A DNA stretch of 64,000 nt from an uncultured Campylobacter sp. (GTDB taxonomy: Bacteria > Campylobacterota > Campylobacteria > Campylobacterales > Campylobacteraceae): positions 28,902-92,901 of the forward strand of contig NZ_CALHVM010000048.1 in NCBI RefSeq assembly GCF_938039205.1. Reading direction: 5' to 3'. Made by a program: the position numbers and the translations under genes. This document shows, piece by piece, positions 39,794 through 47,591 of the stretch. The notes below the pieces were generated by a model, which searched no databases, was not told the DNA's origin, and was given only the letters and a program-made list of their open reading frames with translations. Positions within the stretch are counted from its first letter, which is position 1. Each line of letters begins with the position of its first letter.

Positions 39794-41098
39794 TTAGTCG
39801 CTTTTCGTATCGTTAAAAAATTTATAAAAAAAGCCTTCTTTATTTACCTGTTTCGTGCGGCTGATGGCTAGCGCGCCGCTTGGCACGTCGCTAGTTACGG
39901 TGCTTCCTGCAGCGATTAGCACGTCGTCGCCGACTTTTACAGGGGCTACTAGCTGCGTATCAGAGCCGATAAAGACGTTTTTGCCGATTATCGTTTTATG
40001 TTTGGCTTTGCCGTCGTAGTTGCACGTGATAGTGCCGCAGCCTACGTTTGTGCCGCTACCTATCTCGCAGTCGCCAAGATAGCTTAGGTGGCCTGCTTTG
40101 ACGCCGTTTAGTCTGGCTGCTTTTAGCTCGACGAAATTTCCGATGTGGGTGTTTTTGATCTCGCATTTTGGGCGTATGTGCGCGAGCGGGCCGACGTCGG
40201 AGTCTTCGATGACGGAGTTTTCTACGACCGAGCCGCTTTTAATGACGGAGTTTTTGATGACGCACTCTCCGATGACGCTTACGTTTTCTTCGATGACGCA
40301 TTCGCCTTCAAATTTGGCTCTAGAGTCGATATAGACGCTATTTGGTAGCCGCATGAGCACGCCGCTTTTCATCAAATTTTTCTTGATTTCGTCCTGCATC
40401 AAATTTTGGGCGATACTGAGCTGAAATTTATCGTTTATTCCCATGAAATTTTGCTCTTCGACGCTGATGGCCCAGCACTTTAGACCGCGCTCGTTTGCGA
40501 TTTTGATCGCGTCGGTTAGGTAGAATTCTTTCTGCGAGTTTTCGTTGCCGATGAGAGGCAAAATCTCGCGCAAAACTTCGCTTTTAAAGCAGTAGCAGCC
40601 GGCATTTGCGCTTTTTATCATTTTTTGCGTCTCGGTCGCGTCTTTTTGCTCGACGATGGCCTCGACTTTACCGTTATTTACGATCACGCGGCCGTATCCG
40701 TACGGGTCTGCCGCCTCAAAAACGCTTAGCGAGATGTCTGAGTTGCCCGCGCTTAGGCGGATCAAGTCGTTGGTTTTGATAAGCGGCATATCTCCGCACA
40801 AAATCAGCGTTTTTTCGCTATTTAGCGGGATGTTTTTTAGCGCGCCCGCAGTGCCAGGGAACTCTTTTAAATTTTGTTCGTAAATTTTAGTTTGAGGGAA
40901 AATTTCTTTGATTTTGGCTTCGACGAGTTCTTTTTGATAGCTCAAAACTACGCTCACGTCGCTACTGATCTCGTAAGCTTTGCGTAAAATATGTATGATC
41001 ATCGGCTCTCCGCAAAGCTCGAAAAGCACCTTTGGTTTAGTTGATTTCATCCTCGTGCCAAGCCCAGCGGCAAGCACCACTACACCGATATCGCTCAT
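39794..41098 (-). CDS. glmU: Bifunctional N-acetylglucosamine-1-phosphate uridyltransferase/acetyltransferase
   Basis: Makes UDP-GlcNAc for peptidoglycan and lipooligosaccharide. The N-terminal pyrophosphorylase has the LAAGLGTRMKSTKPKVL signature and the UTP-site GDMPLI. The C-terminal left-handed beta-helix acetyltransferase shows hexapeptide repeats (VIGECVIKNSVIKSGSVVEN) and HLSYLGDCEIGSGTNVGCGT. It has 434 residues. First gene of the leftward glmU-coaBC-uppS group. Confidence 0.97.
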   Translation of the reverse strand: MSDIGVVVLAAGLGTRMKSTKPKVLFELCGEPMIIHILRKAYEISSDVSVVLSYQKELVEAKIKEIFPQTKIYEQNLKEFPGTAGALKNIPLNSEKTLILCGDMPLIKTNDLIRLSAGNSDISLSVFEAADPYGYGRVIVNNGKVEAIVEQKDATETQKMIKSANAGCYCFKSEVLREILPLIGNENSQKEFYLTDAIKIANERGLKCWAISVEEQNFMGINDKFQLSIAQNLMQDEIKKNLMKSGVLMRLPNSVYIDSRAKFEGECVIEENVSVIGECVIKNSVIKSGSVVENSVIEDSDVGPLAHIRPKCEIKNTHIGNFVELKAARLNGVKAGHLSYLGDCEIGSGTNVGCGTITCNYDGKAKHKTIIGKNVFIGSDTQLVAPVKVGDDVLIAAGSTVTSDVPSGALAISRTKQVNKEGFFYKFFNDTKSD

Positions 41099-41246
41099 CT
41101 TTTTTCCTTATTTAAATTTGAGCGATTTTATCTCAAATTTGCTAAATGCGCGATTAATGCTTTTTGGACTTAACAAATTCTTAAGCATTAATCAATATAA
41201 TCACTAGTTTTAAAAATAATCAAAATCAAAATTTAAAGGATGTTGC
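41099..41246. promoter_or_regulatory. Divergent promoter region between glmU and the PepSY gene
   Basis: An AT-rich stretch with TATAAT-like sequence at about 41197-41202 (CAATATAATCA) reading rightward. Inverted TTAAGAA/CTTAA elements are nearby. No clear Fur box is recognised here. Confidence 0.35.
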
Positions 41247-42395
41247 TTGCTTTCGTTTTTAAAAAAGGCCTTAAGAAGAAATCAGTTTTTGTTTAATCTC
41301 CACCTTATTTTATCGATTATTTTTGCTATTCCGTTGCTTATTATCGGCGTTACGGGCGGGATTTTGTCGTATCAGCACGAGCTTGAGGAGCTTATAAATT
41401 TAAACGCCGTCAAAGTCGAAAAAATGGGCAAAATGCTAAGCGTGGAGCAAATCTTGCAAAGCTTTAGCGAGCAAACGGGCGTTAAGCAACCCGCAAGGCT
41501 CGTGCTACCAAAAAACGGAAACGAAGCGATCAAAATTTATGCTAGTAATAGCGATGCTTATCTGGTCGATCCATATACCGCGCAGATCATCGGCAAGGAC
41601 TATGGAGTTACTTTTGTGCGCGTAGCGATGTCGCTGCACCGAAATTTGGGCCTTGCGCTAGCGGGCAACAAAACCGCGGGCGAAGTGGGCAAGCAGATCG
41701 TGGGCGCTAGTACGGTCGCGATGATAGTGCTTGTAATAAGCGGTGTTTGGCTGCATTTTCCAAGGATAAAACGCAAATTTGTCGAGGCGATAAAGCCGAA
41801 TTTTAAACTCAAAAAATACGCCCTTTTTCACAACCTACACACGAGTTTTGGCGCCTTGAGCGCGGTGATTTATCTCATCATCTGCCTAACCGGGCTCATG
41901 TGGTCGTACCGCTGGTATAACGGCGCTGTGACGGAGCTTTTTGTTAGCGAGCAAAATTTACCAAAAGAGGCCGAGCGCAAAGAGGGCGCGCCCGCAAAAG
42001 CAGAGGGTAAAAAGAACGCCGAGTATAAATTTAGCGATGTACAGAAGGCTTATGAGATATTCAGATCAAGCGGCATAGAGTATAAGGAATTTAGCCTGAT
42101 GCTCGCGGTCGGAGATAAGATAAACGTCAGATACTACGAGCCGGACGCGCCTAGCACCGCTCGTCCGAAAATGACCGCCGTAAACGTAAAAGAGGGCAAG
42201 ATGGCTGAGCAAAAGCAAACCGAGGGCATAACCGTAGGCATGGTAAAAAGTACGAACTATCAGCTGCATACAGGATATTTTTTCGGGCTTGCGGGTAAAA
42301 TTTTGTGGTCGATAGTTTCGCTTTTGATGGCGCTTTTTATATTTAGTGGCTTTTATATGACGGCAAAAAGGGCGTTTAAGCCAAAAAAGGCTTAG
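41247..42395 (+). CDS. PepSY-associated transmembrane protein
   Basis: An inner-membrane protein of 382 residues with four helices (FNLHLILSIIFAIPLLIIGV; TVAMIVLVISGVWLHF; LSAVIYLIICLTGLMWSY; ILWSIVSLLMALFIFSG) and periplasmic PepSY-type domains between them (ILSYQHELEELI). Such proteins often accompany siderophore receptors and may reduce ferric complexes; that role is inferred. TTG is taken as start because AAAGGATG stands just before it and no ATG fits this frame. A second, distinct member lies at 50915-52000. Confidence 0.85.
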   Translation: MLSFLKKALRRNQFLFNLHLILSIIFAIPLLIIGVTGGILSYQHELEELINLNAVKVEKMGKMLSVEQILQSFSEQTGVKQPARLVLPKNGNEAIKIYASNSDAYLVDPYTAQIIGKDYGVTFVRVAMSLHRNLGLALAGNKTAGEVGKQIVGASTVAMIVLVISGVWLHFPRIKRKFVEAIKPNFKLKKYALFHNLHTSFGALSAVIYLIICLTGLMWSYRWYNGAVTELFVSEQNLPKEAERKEGAPAKAEGKKNAEYKFSDVQKAYEIFRSSGIEYKEFSLMLAVGDKINVRYYEPDAPSTARPKMTAVNVKEGKMAEQKQTEGITVGMVKSTNYQLHTGYFFGLAGKILWSIVSLLMALFIFSGFYMTAKRAFKPKKA

Positions 42396-42598
42396 ATAAA
42401 TTTGCCTTTTATGTGTGCGAGCAATGAATTCGTCAAATTTACGCTCATCGCAAGACGCCGCCTTTTGTTTTTGTTTAAAATTTCGCTTCGTTTTTTAAAT
42501 TAAATTTTAAAAAAATAAGCATTTAAATTTGGTCAAGAAAAGTGCCAAAAAAACGAAATATGACCAAAAACGCAAAATTTAAAAAATTTTATGTCGAT

Positions 42599-42616
42599 TT
42601 GGAACGCCTTTTGCAA
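42599..42616 (+). promoter_or_regulatory. Sigma-54-like promoter upstream of motAB
   Basis: TTTGGAACGCCTTTTGCAAA has GG at 42601-42602 and GC at 42613-42614, ten bases apart, in the GGAAC-N6-TGC Campylobacter form. It is 84 bases before motA. The rest of 42396-42598 is AAATTT-rich and shows no gene. Confidence 0.65.
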
Positions 42617-42697
42617 AAAGCTAATCTAAGTTTAACTGTTTTTTCAACTAAAAAAAACTAAAATACAAACTAAAATTTTTAAATAGAAAGTTGCAAG

Positions 42698-43465
42698 ATG
42701 GATTTAGGTAGCCTCGTTGGTTGGATAGTTATTATGGTGCTTTTGCTCGGTTCGATGCAAATGGGCGTCGGAATCGGAGCTTACATCGATATTCCCTCGG
42801 TTTTGATCGTTTTTGGCGGTACGATTTGCGCGCTGATGATCGGCTTTAAGATGGAGCAGATAAAAAAACTAGGTACGTTTTACGGCATCGCGGTAAAACC
42901 AAAAACCTACAATCTCCCAGAAATCGTAAAAAAAATGGTCGAGTACTCCACAAAAGCCCGCCGCGACGGTATCCTGGCGCTTGAGAGCGATGCAAATAAC
43001 GAAACCGATCCGTTTCTAAAAAAGGGTCTATCTATGGCGGTTGACGGCAACGAACCAGACGCCATCAGGACGCTGCTTGAGATAGATATGGAGCAGTCTA
43101 GCTCCAGACACGGCGATAATATCAAAATTTTTGAGCAAATCGCGGGTTTTGCGGGCTCGATGGGTATGATCGGTACACTCATCGGTCTGGTCGCGATGCT
43201 CATGAATATGTCAGACCCCTCAGCTATCGGTCCTTCGATGGCGGTTGCGCTCATCACGACGCTTTACGGCGCGATGATAGGAAACATCCTAGGCTCGCCC
43301 GTGGCAAACATCCTGAGCATCCGCGATAAGGACGAAGGCACGGCAAAAGTGCTGATGCTAGAGGGCATAATGGCGATCCAAGCCGGCGACAACCCTAGGA
43401 CGCTCGAGATGAAGCTACTATCGTTTTTACCGCCTAAAGACCGCGTCAGTCAGTTTGATAAGTAG
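42698..43465 (+). CDS. motA: Flagellar motor stator protein MotA
   Basis: A proton-channel stator subunit driving flagellar rotation. It has 255 residues. Four membrane helices (VGWIVIMVLLLGSMQMGVG; IPSVLIVFGGTICALMIG; SMGMIGTLIGLVAMLMNM; MAVALITTLYGAMIGNIL) with the family's cytoplasmic loop between helices 2 and 3 containing charged residues for FliG contact (RRDGILALESDA). AGAAAGTTGCAAG precedes the ATG. It is followed by motB after five bases. Confidence 0.96.
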   Translation: MDLGSLVGWIVIMVLLLGSMQMGVGIGAYIDIPSVLIVFGGTICALMIGFKMEQIKKLGTFYGIAVKPKTYNLPEIVKKMVEYSTKARRDGILALESDANNETDPFLKKGLSMAVDGNEPDAIRTLLEIDMEQSSSRHGDNIKIFEQIAGFAGSMGMIGTLIGLVAMLMNMSDPSAIGPSMAVALITTLYGAMIGNILGSPVANILSIRDKDEGTAKVLMLEGIMAIQAGDNPRTLEMKLLSFLPPKDRVSQFDK

Positions 43466-43470
43466 AAAAA

Positions 43471-44241
43471 ATGGCTAAAAAGTTAATCGATCCAAGCGAC
43501 TGCCCCAAATGCTTGCCCGAGTGGCTCGCGGCGTTTGGCGACTTGATGTCGCTGTTGCTTTGCTTTTTCGTACTGCTTCTTTCTATGAGTACGATGGACG
43601 CAAAGAAGCTAGAAGCTGCGATCGGCTCGCTAAGCGGGGCTTTGGGTGTGCTTGAGGGCGGCGCGAAACCCGACGTCAGTGCTGAGCAAAACCAAGACGA
43701 CCACGCCACCTCAAACAAAGAGCGCACGGGCGTGAAGTCGAATTTCGAGCAGACGCTGCGCTCTATCAACGAGCTTTTGCACGCTAGCGGCTCGCCTGAG
43801 GTTACGTTTGAGGAGAGTGAGAGCGGATTTGTGATTAGGTTGCCGGCAAATTTACTCTTTGCAAAAGACAGCGCCCAGCTGCAAAGCGACGATGCGCTGC
43901 TGTTTTTAAAACGTATCGCGATGGTGATAGCCAAACTACCGCCAGACGTCGTAGCAAACGTGATCGGACATACCGACAGCGAGCAGCCGGCGTCTGCCGA
44001 GTTTAAAGACAACTGGCAGCTATCGTCAGCTAGAGCTATTAGCGTAGTTAGCGAACTTATAAAAGACGGCGTCGATCCTAAAAAGCTAACCGCATCAGCA
44101 AAGGCCGAATTTGAGCCGTTCGCGACGAATTTTACCGAGCAGGGCAGGGAGAAAAACCGCAGGGTTGAGATTCACTTCGTTTCGTTAAATTTAGACGACA
44201 AAGCCAAAACGCAAAAAAGCATACTGGACGCGCAGGAGTAA
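43471..44241 (+). CDS. motB: Flagellar motor stator protein MotB
   Basis: Partner of MotA that anchors the stator to peptidoglycan. One N-terminal helix carries the proton-binding Asp (FGDLMSLLLCFFVLLLSMST, near residue 24), then a plug and an OmpA-like peptidoglycan-binding domain with VIGHTDSEQP, the LSSARAISVVSEL helix and the end REKNRRVEIHFV. It has 256 residues. fliP follows after two bases. Confidence 0.96.
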   Translation: MAKKLIDPSDCPKCLPEWLAAFGDLMSLLLCFFVLLLSMSTMDAKKLEAAIGSLSGALGVLEGGAKPDVSAEQNQDDHATSNKERTGVKSNFEQTLRSINELLHASGSPEVTFEESESGFVIRLPANLLFAKDSAQLQSDDALLFLKRIAMVIAKLPPDVVANVIGHTDSEQPASAEFKDNWQLSSARAISVVSELIKDGVDPKKLTASAKAEFEPFATNFTEQGREKNRRVEIHFVSLNLDDKAKTQKSILDAQE

Positions 44242-44243
44242 AT

Positions 44244-44984
44244 TTGAAAAAACTGACGTTTTTGCTGTTTTTTATATTTGCGGCGGTCGCGATCGGCGAG
44301 GATAATGTAACGATCCCGACCGTAAATCTCAGCCTAAGCGCGCCCACTACGCCTACACAGCTAGTTAGCTCGCTAAACGTCCTGCTGGTCCTTACTGTCC
44401 TCACGCTCGCGCCATCGCTGGTTTTTATGATGACGAGCTTTTTGCGGCTCATTATCGTTTTTTCGTTTTTACGCCAGGCGATGGGTACGCAGCAGATGCC
44501 GCCTTCTACGGTGCTTATTAGCCTTGCGATGGTGCTTACGTTTTTTATCATGGAGCCTGTGGGTAAGCAAGCCTACGAAGCGGGTGTGAAGCCCTATCTA
44601 AGCGAGCAAATCGGCTACCAAGAGGCCTTTGAGCGTGGCGTGAAGCCGTTTCGCGAGTTTATGATAAAAAATACGCGAGAGAAGGATCTGGCGCTGTTTT
44701 TGCGTATCAGAAATATGCCAAACCCGCAAAGCTTCGACGATATCCCGCTCACGGTCGTGATGAGCGCGTTTATGATTAGCGAGATGAAAACGGCGTTTGA
44801 GATAGCCTTTTTGCTCTATCTGCCGTTTTTGGTCATCGATATGGTCGTTAGCTCCGTGCTTATGGCGATGGGTATGATGATGCTGCCGCCGACGATGATT
44901 TCACTGCCGTTTAAGCTGCTTATTTTCGTGCTCGTCGACGGGTGGAATTTACTCGTCATGAACCTCGTTAAAAGCTTTCATTAG
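44244..44984 (+). CDS. fliP: Flagellar type III export protein FliP
   Basis: Core pore subunit of the flagellar protein export gate. A signal peptide (MKKLTFLLFFIFAAVAIGE) is followed by four helices, with the family signatures PSLVFMMTSFLRLIIVFSFL and PFLVIDMVVSSVLMAMGMMM. It has 246 residues. TTG is the start, after GGAGTAAA. Cotranscription with motAB is suggested by tight spacing. In C. jejuni fliP lies beside glmU, so the locus is locally rearranged here. Confidence 0.95.
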   Translation: MKKLTFLLFFIFAAVAIGEDNVTIPTVNLSLSAPTTPTQLVSSLNVLLVLTVLTLAPSLVFMMTSFLRLIIVFSFLRQAMGTQQMPPSTVLISLAMVLTFFIMEPVGKQAYEAGVKPYLSEQIGYQEAFERGVKPFREFMIKNTREKDLALFLRIRNMPNPQSFDDIPLTVVMSAFMISEMKTAFEIAFLLYLPFLVIDMVVSSVLMAMGMMMLPPTMISLPFKLLIFVLVDGWNLLVMNLVKSFH

Positions 44985-44996
44985 GTTTTTTATCGC

Positions 44997-45002
44997 TATA
45001 AT
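44997..45002 (+). promoter_or_regulatory. -10 box before the RND efflux operon
   Basis: CGCTATAATCTT with TATAAT at 44997-45002, shortly after the fliP stop and about 115 bases before the outer-membrane factor gene. The only good -10 consensus in the gap. Confidence 0.5.
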
Positions 45003-45126
45003 CTTAAAAATGCTCCGCGCGCCGCTTAAATTTTCATTTTATTTCACCTACGGCGCCAGACTTCAGGCGGCGCAAACCCGCTCAAATTTAGCCCGCGCCG
45101 CCCAGAGCTAATAGGGAAGGGTTTAG

Positions 45127-46446
45127 ATGAAAAAAATTTATATATTTTTGAGTTTTTGCGTTTTTTTAGGCGGCTCGGAGGTTAAATTTGAAGGAAATTT
45201 GCACGAGCTGATTTTAGCCGCGCAGAGCTCAAATTTAGCTCAAATTTCAAACTACGAACCGCAAAAAGCGCAACTGCAAAAGGACGCAGTAAAAAGTGCG
45301 TATATGCCAAGTCTCATGGTTGAGGGCGGATATAGCTTTTTAAGCGGCGACATAAACGTCCTGCGCCCGCAAAGAGCCGCCACGGCAAGGGCGATTTTGG
45401 AGCTTGCCGTTTATGACGGCGGCAAGCGCGAGGCTCTGCTAAGTTCGCTTTCGCACCTTAGTGCGGCTGAAATTTTAAAAAACGAGGAGTATCAAAACCT
45501 GCTTGCGTTTAACGCGACTAAGCTTTATTTTGGCTTTTTGTCGCTGGGTGAGCTCGCGCTGGCAAAAGAGGGCGAGATAAACTACCTAAAAAACGCGCTA
45601 AATAGGCTGGAAAAATACTACCGCGCAGGACTTAGCGACGAGAGCGAGTATGAAGCGGTAAACGCCAGATACGCCATGGCGCTGGCCGAACGCCTCGAGA
45701 TCTCGCAAAATCAAAACGAGATAAAAAATCAAATTTACGCGCTAACGGGCAGATGTATAGAGCCTGTGGCTGGCTCTAGGATCGCTTTTACGGACGAGGA
45801 AAATTCCGTGCCGCCAAAGAGCGCAAAGCCCGAGCTTGAGGCGCTTAGGCTAAATTTTGCCGCGGCTTTGGAGGACGAAAAGATAACCGCGTCCGAGACG
45901 AACCCGCAAATTTTCATAAAAAATACCTACACCTTTATGCGCACTCATTACGATAGAAATTTGCTGCCGGCGCAGTATAGAAGTGCGCTGGAGCCGTATT
46001 TTGACGACTTTTTTAAGCCAAATTTAAATACAAACGAGCTGATTTTGGGCTTTAGCTGGAAGGCGTTTGATTTTGGCGCGAACAAAAAGCAGCGCGAAAT
46101 AAAGCGCATAAGCGCGCTGCAAGCGAAGTTAAATTTAGATCAAAAGCGCTTGCAAAACGAGCTAAATTTAGCAAATATCAAAAACGACCTAAAGACGCTC
46201 GAGCAAAAGATCGCCGCCGGCAAAAGTGCGCTAAACTCGGCGCAAACCTCGCTAAATGCCGTTAGCAAAAAGTATGAAGCCGGGCTGCTCGGATACGTCG
46301 AGTTTTTAAACGCGACCGCGCAGAGCTTTAGCGCAGGCAGCGCTCTGGAGCTAAGCAAGAGTAAATTTGAGATCAAAAAGGCGGAGTATCTATATGAGCG
46401 CGGCGGCAAAATCGCTGAAAATATCGAAAAAACGGAGCGCAAATGA
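45127..46446 (+). CDS. cmeD: Outer-membrane efflux channel (CmeD-like TolC family)
   Basis: A TolC-type trimeric channel, 439 residues, the outer-membrane part of a tripartite pump. Signal peptide (MKKIYIFLSFCVFLGGSE), then the paired long helices and strands of the outer membrane factor fold: a first repeat about 30-215 and a second about 225-420, e.g. LILGFSWKAFDFGANKKQRE and LNAVSKKYEAGLLGYVEFLNA. The order channel-adaptor-pump is that of C. jejuni cmeDEF. It overlaps the adaptor gene by four bases. Confidence 0.8.
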   Translation: MKKIYIFLSFCVFLGGSEVKFEGNLHELILAAQSSNLAQISNYEPQKAQLQKDAVKSAYMPSLMVEGGYSFLSGDINVLRPQRAATARAILELAVYDGGKREALLSSLSHLSAAEILKNEEYQNLLAFNATKLYFGFLSLGELALAKEGEINYLKNALNRLEKYYRAGLSDESEYEAVNARYAMALAERLEISQNQNEIKNQIYALTGRCIEPVAGSRIAFTDEENSVPPKSAKPELEALRLNFAAALEDEKITASETNPQIFIKNTYTFMRTHYDRNLLPAQYRSALEPYFDDFFKPNLNTNELILGFSWKAFDFGANKKQREIKRISALQAKLNLDQKRLQNELNLANIKNDLKTLEQKIAAGKSALNSAQTSLNAVSKKYEAGLLGYVEFLNATAQSFSAGSALELSKSKFEIKKAEYLYERGGKIAENIEKTERK

Positions 46447-47591
46447 ATAAAATTTTACTTTTTTTACTGAGCGCGGCGGTTGCGCTTTGCGCGCAGGATA
46501 AAATTTACGCGAGCTTTGACGTCGCGCCCGCAAAAGACGCGCAGCTCGCGCTAAAAGCCGTCGGTATCGTAAAGAGCGTAAATGTAGAAATCGGCTCCGC
46601 GGTAAAGCGCGGCGACGTGCTACTCGAGCTTGAAAACGAGAGCGAAAAGCTAGCCGTAAAGCTCGCGCAAAACGACCTAGAGAGCGCGCAGACGGCAAAA
46701 GCCCACGCAAAAAGCGTGCTGGATAAATTTAAGCTCGTTCAAAGCGTGAGCTCGAAGCAGGCTTTTGAAAATGCGGAGTTTGATTTTAAAAACGCCGCGC
46801 TAGCCGAAAACAGGGCGCATCTGGCGCTAAATTTGGCGCAAAAGAGGCTTGATGATACGCGGCTACTCGCGCCTTTTAGCGGGACGATATCTGGCAAGAG
46901 CATCGAGGTCGGCGAGGGCGTGGGCGGCGTAGCGCAAAAGCTGATGTTGATTTTTTCGTATCCGGACGTGAAGCTCAAACTTAGCTTTGATGAAAAATTT
47001 AAAGACCGCGTGAAAATCGGCAGCGAATTTATCTATAAATTAGACGGTGAAAATGAGGAAAGACGCGGCGAGATCAGCCTCATCTATCCGACTATCGACA
47101 CGAAAAACGGCAAAATTTACGCCGAAGTACGGGCGCGAAATTTGACGCCGGGGCTTTTTGGCGAGGGATATATCGTCTCAGATTCGCAGGTTGAAACGGA
47201 TGCCGAGCCTAAAAAAGAGGACGCAAATAAAACGTCTGGGCTTAAATTTGACGGCTTTAAAAACGGCGGACTTGCGAGCGTGAAATTTTATGACGAGAAA
47301 CCGAGCGTCTGCGTAGAGGGGGTTTCAAATTTGACGTCGCAGATGAAAAGCGAGATAAATTTGAGTTCAAATTCGGCACGCGTTAAATTTGACTCCGCTT
47401 CGAAAAATGCAAATTTGATGAGCGGGTCAAATTTATCGTATAAACAAGGCGGCGTAAATTTAAATCCCGAATTTGATGCGGCGCAAATTTTACTAGCCGC
47501 TAAACGCCAAACGCTTTTTGCGCAGCAGGGCGGACGGGTAAATTTGACGCAAAAGGCCCGTTTTAGCGAAGGCTCGAAATGTATAAACTAG
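46443..47591 (+). CDS. cmeE: Periplasmic adaptor of RND pump (CmeE-like) with long AAATTT-rich C-terminal extension
   Basis: Membrane fusion protein linking pump and channel. Signal peptide (MNKILLFLLSAAVALCAQ), lipoyl-like halves (KAVGIVKSVNVEIGSAVKRG and DTRLLAPFSGTISGKSIEVG) around a coiled-coil hairpin, then a beta-barrel part to about residue 247, which is the whole length of C. jejuni CmeE as I remember it. Residues 248-382 have no adaptor counterpart: a Ser/Asn/Lys-rich tail encoded by DNA with ten AAATTT copies. It overlaps the pump gene by 13 bases. Confidence 0.75.
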   Translation: MNKILLFLLSAAVALCAQDKIYASFDVAPAKDAQLALKAVGIVKSVNVEIGSAVKRGDVLLELENESEKLAVKLAQNDLESAQTAKAHAKSVLDKFKLVQSVSSKQAFENAEFDFKNAALAENRAHLALNLAQKRLDDTRLLAPFSGTISGKSIEVGEGVGGVAQKLMLIFSYPDVKLKLSFDEKFKDRVKIGSEFIYKLDGENEERRGEISLIYPTIDTKNGKIYAEVRARNLTPGLFGEGYIVSDSQVETDAEPKKEDANKTSGLKFDGFKNGGLASVKFYDEKPSVCVEGVSNLTSQMKSEINLSSNSARVKFDSASKNANLMSGSNLSYKQGGVNLNPEFDAAQILLAAKRQTLFAQQGGRVNLTQKARFSEGSKCIN

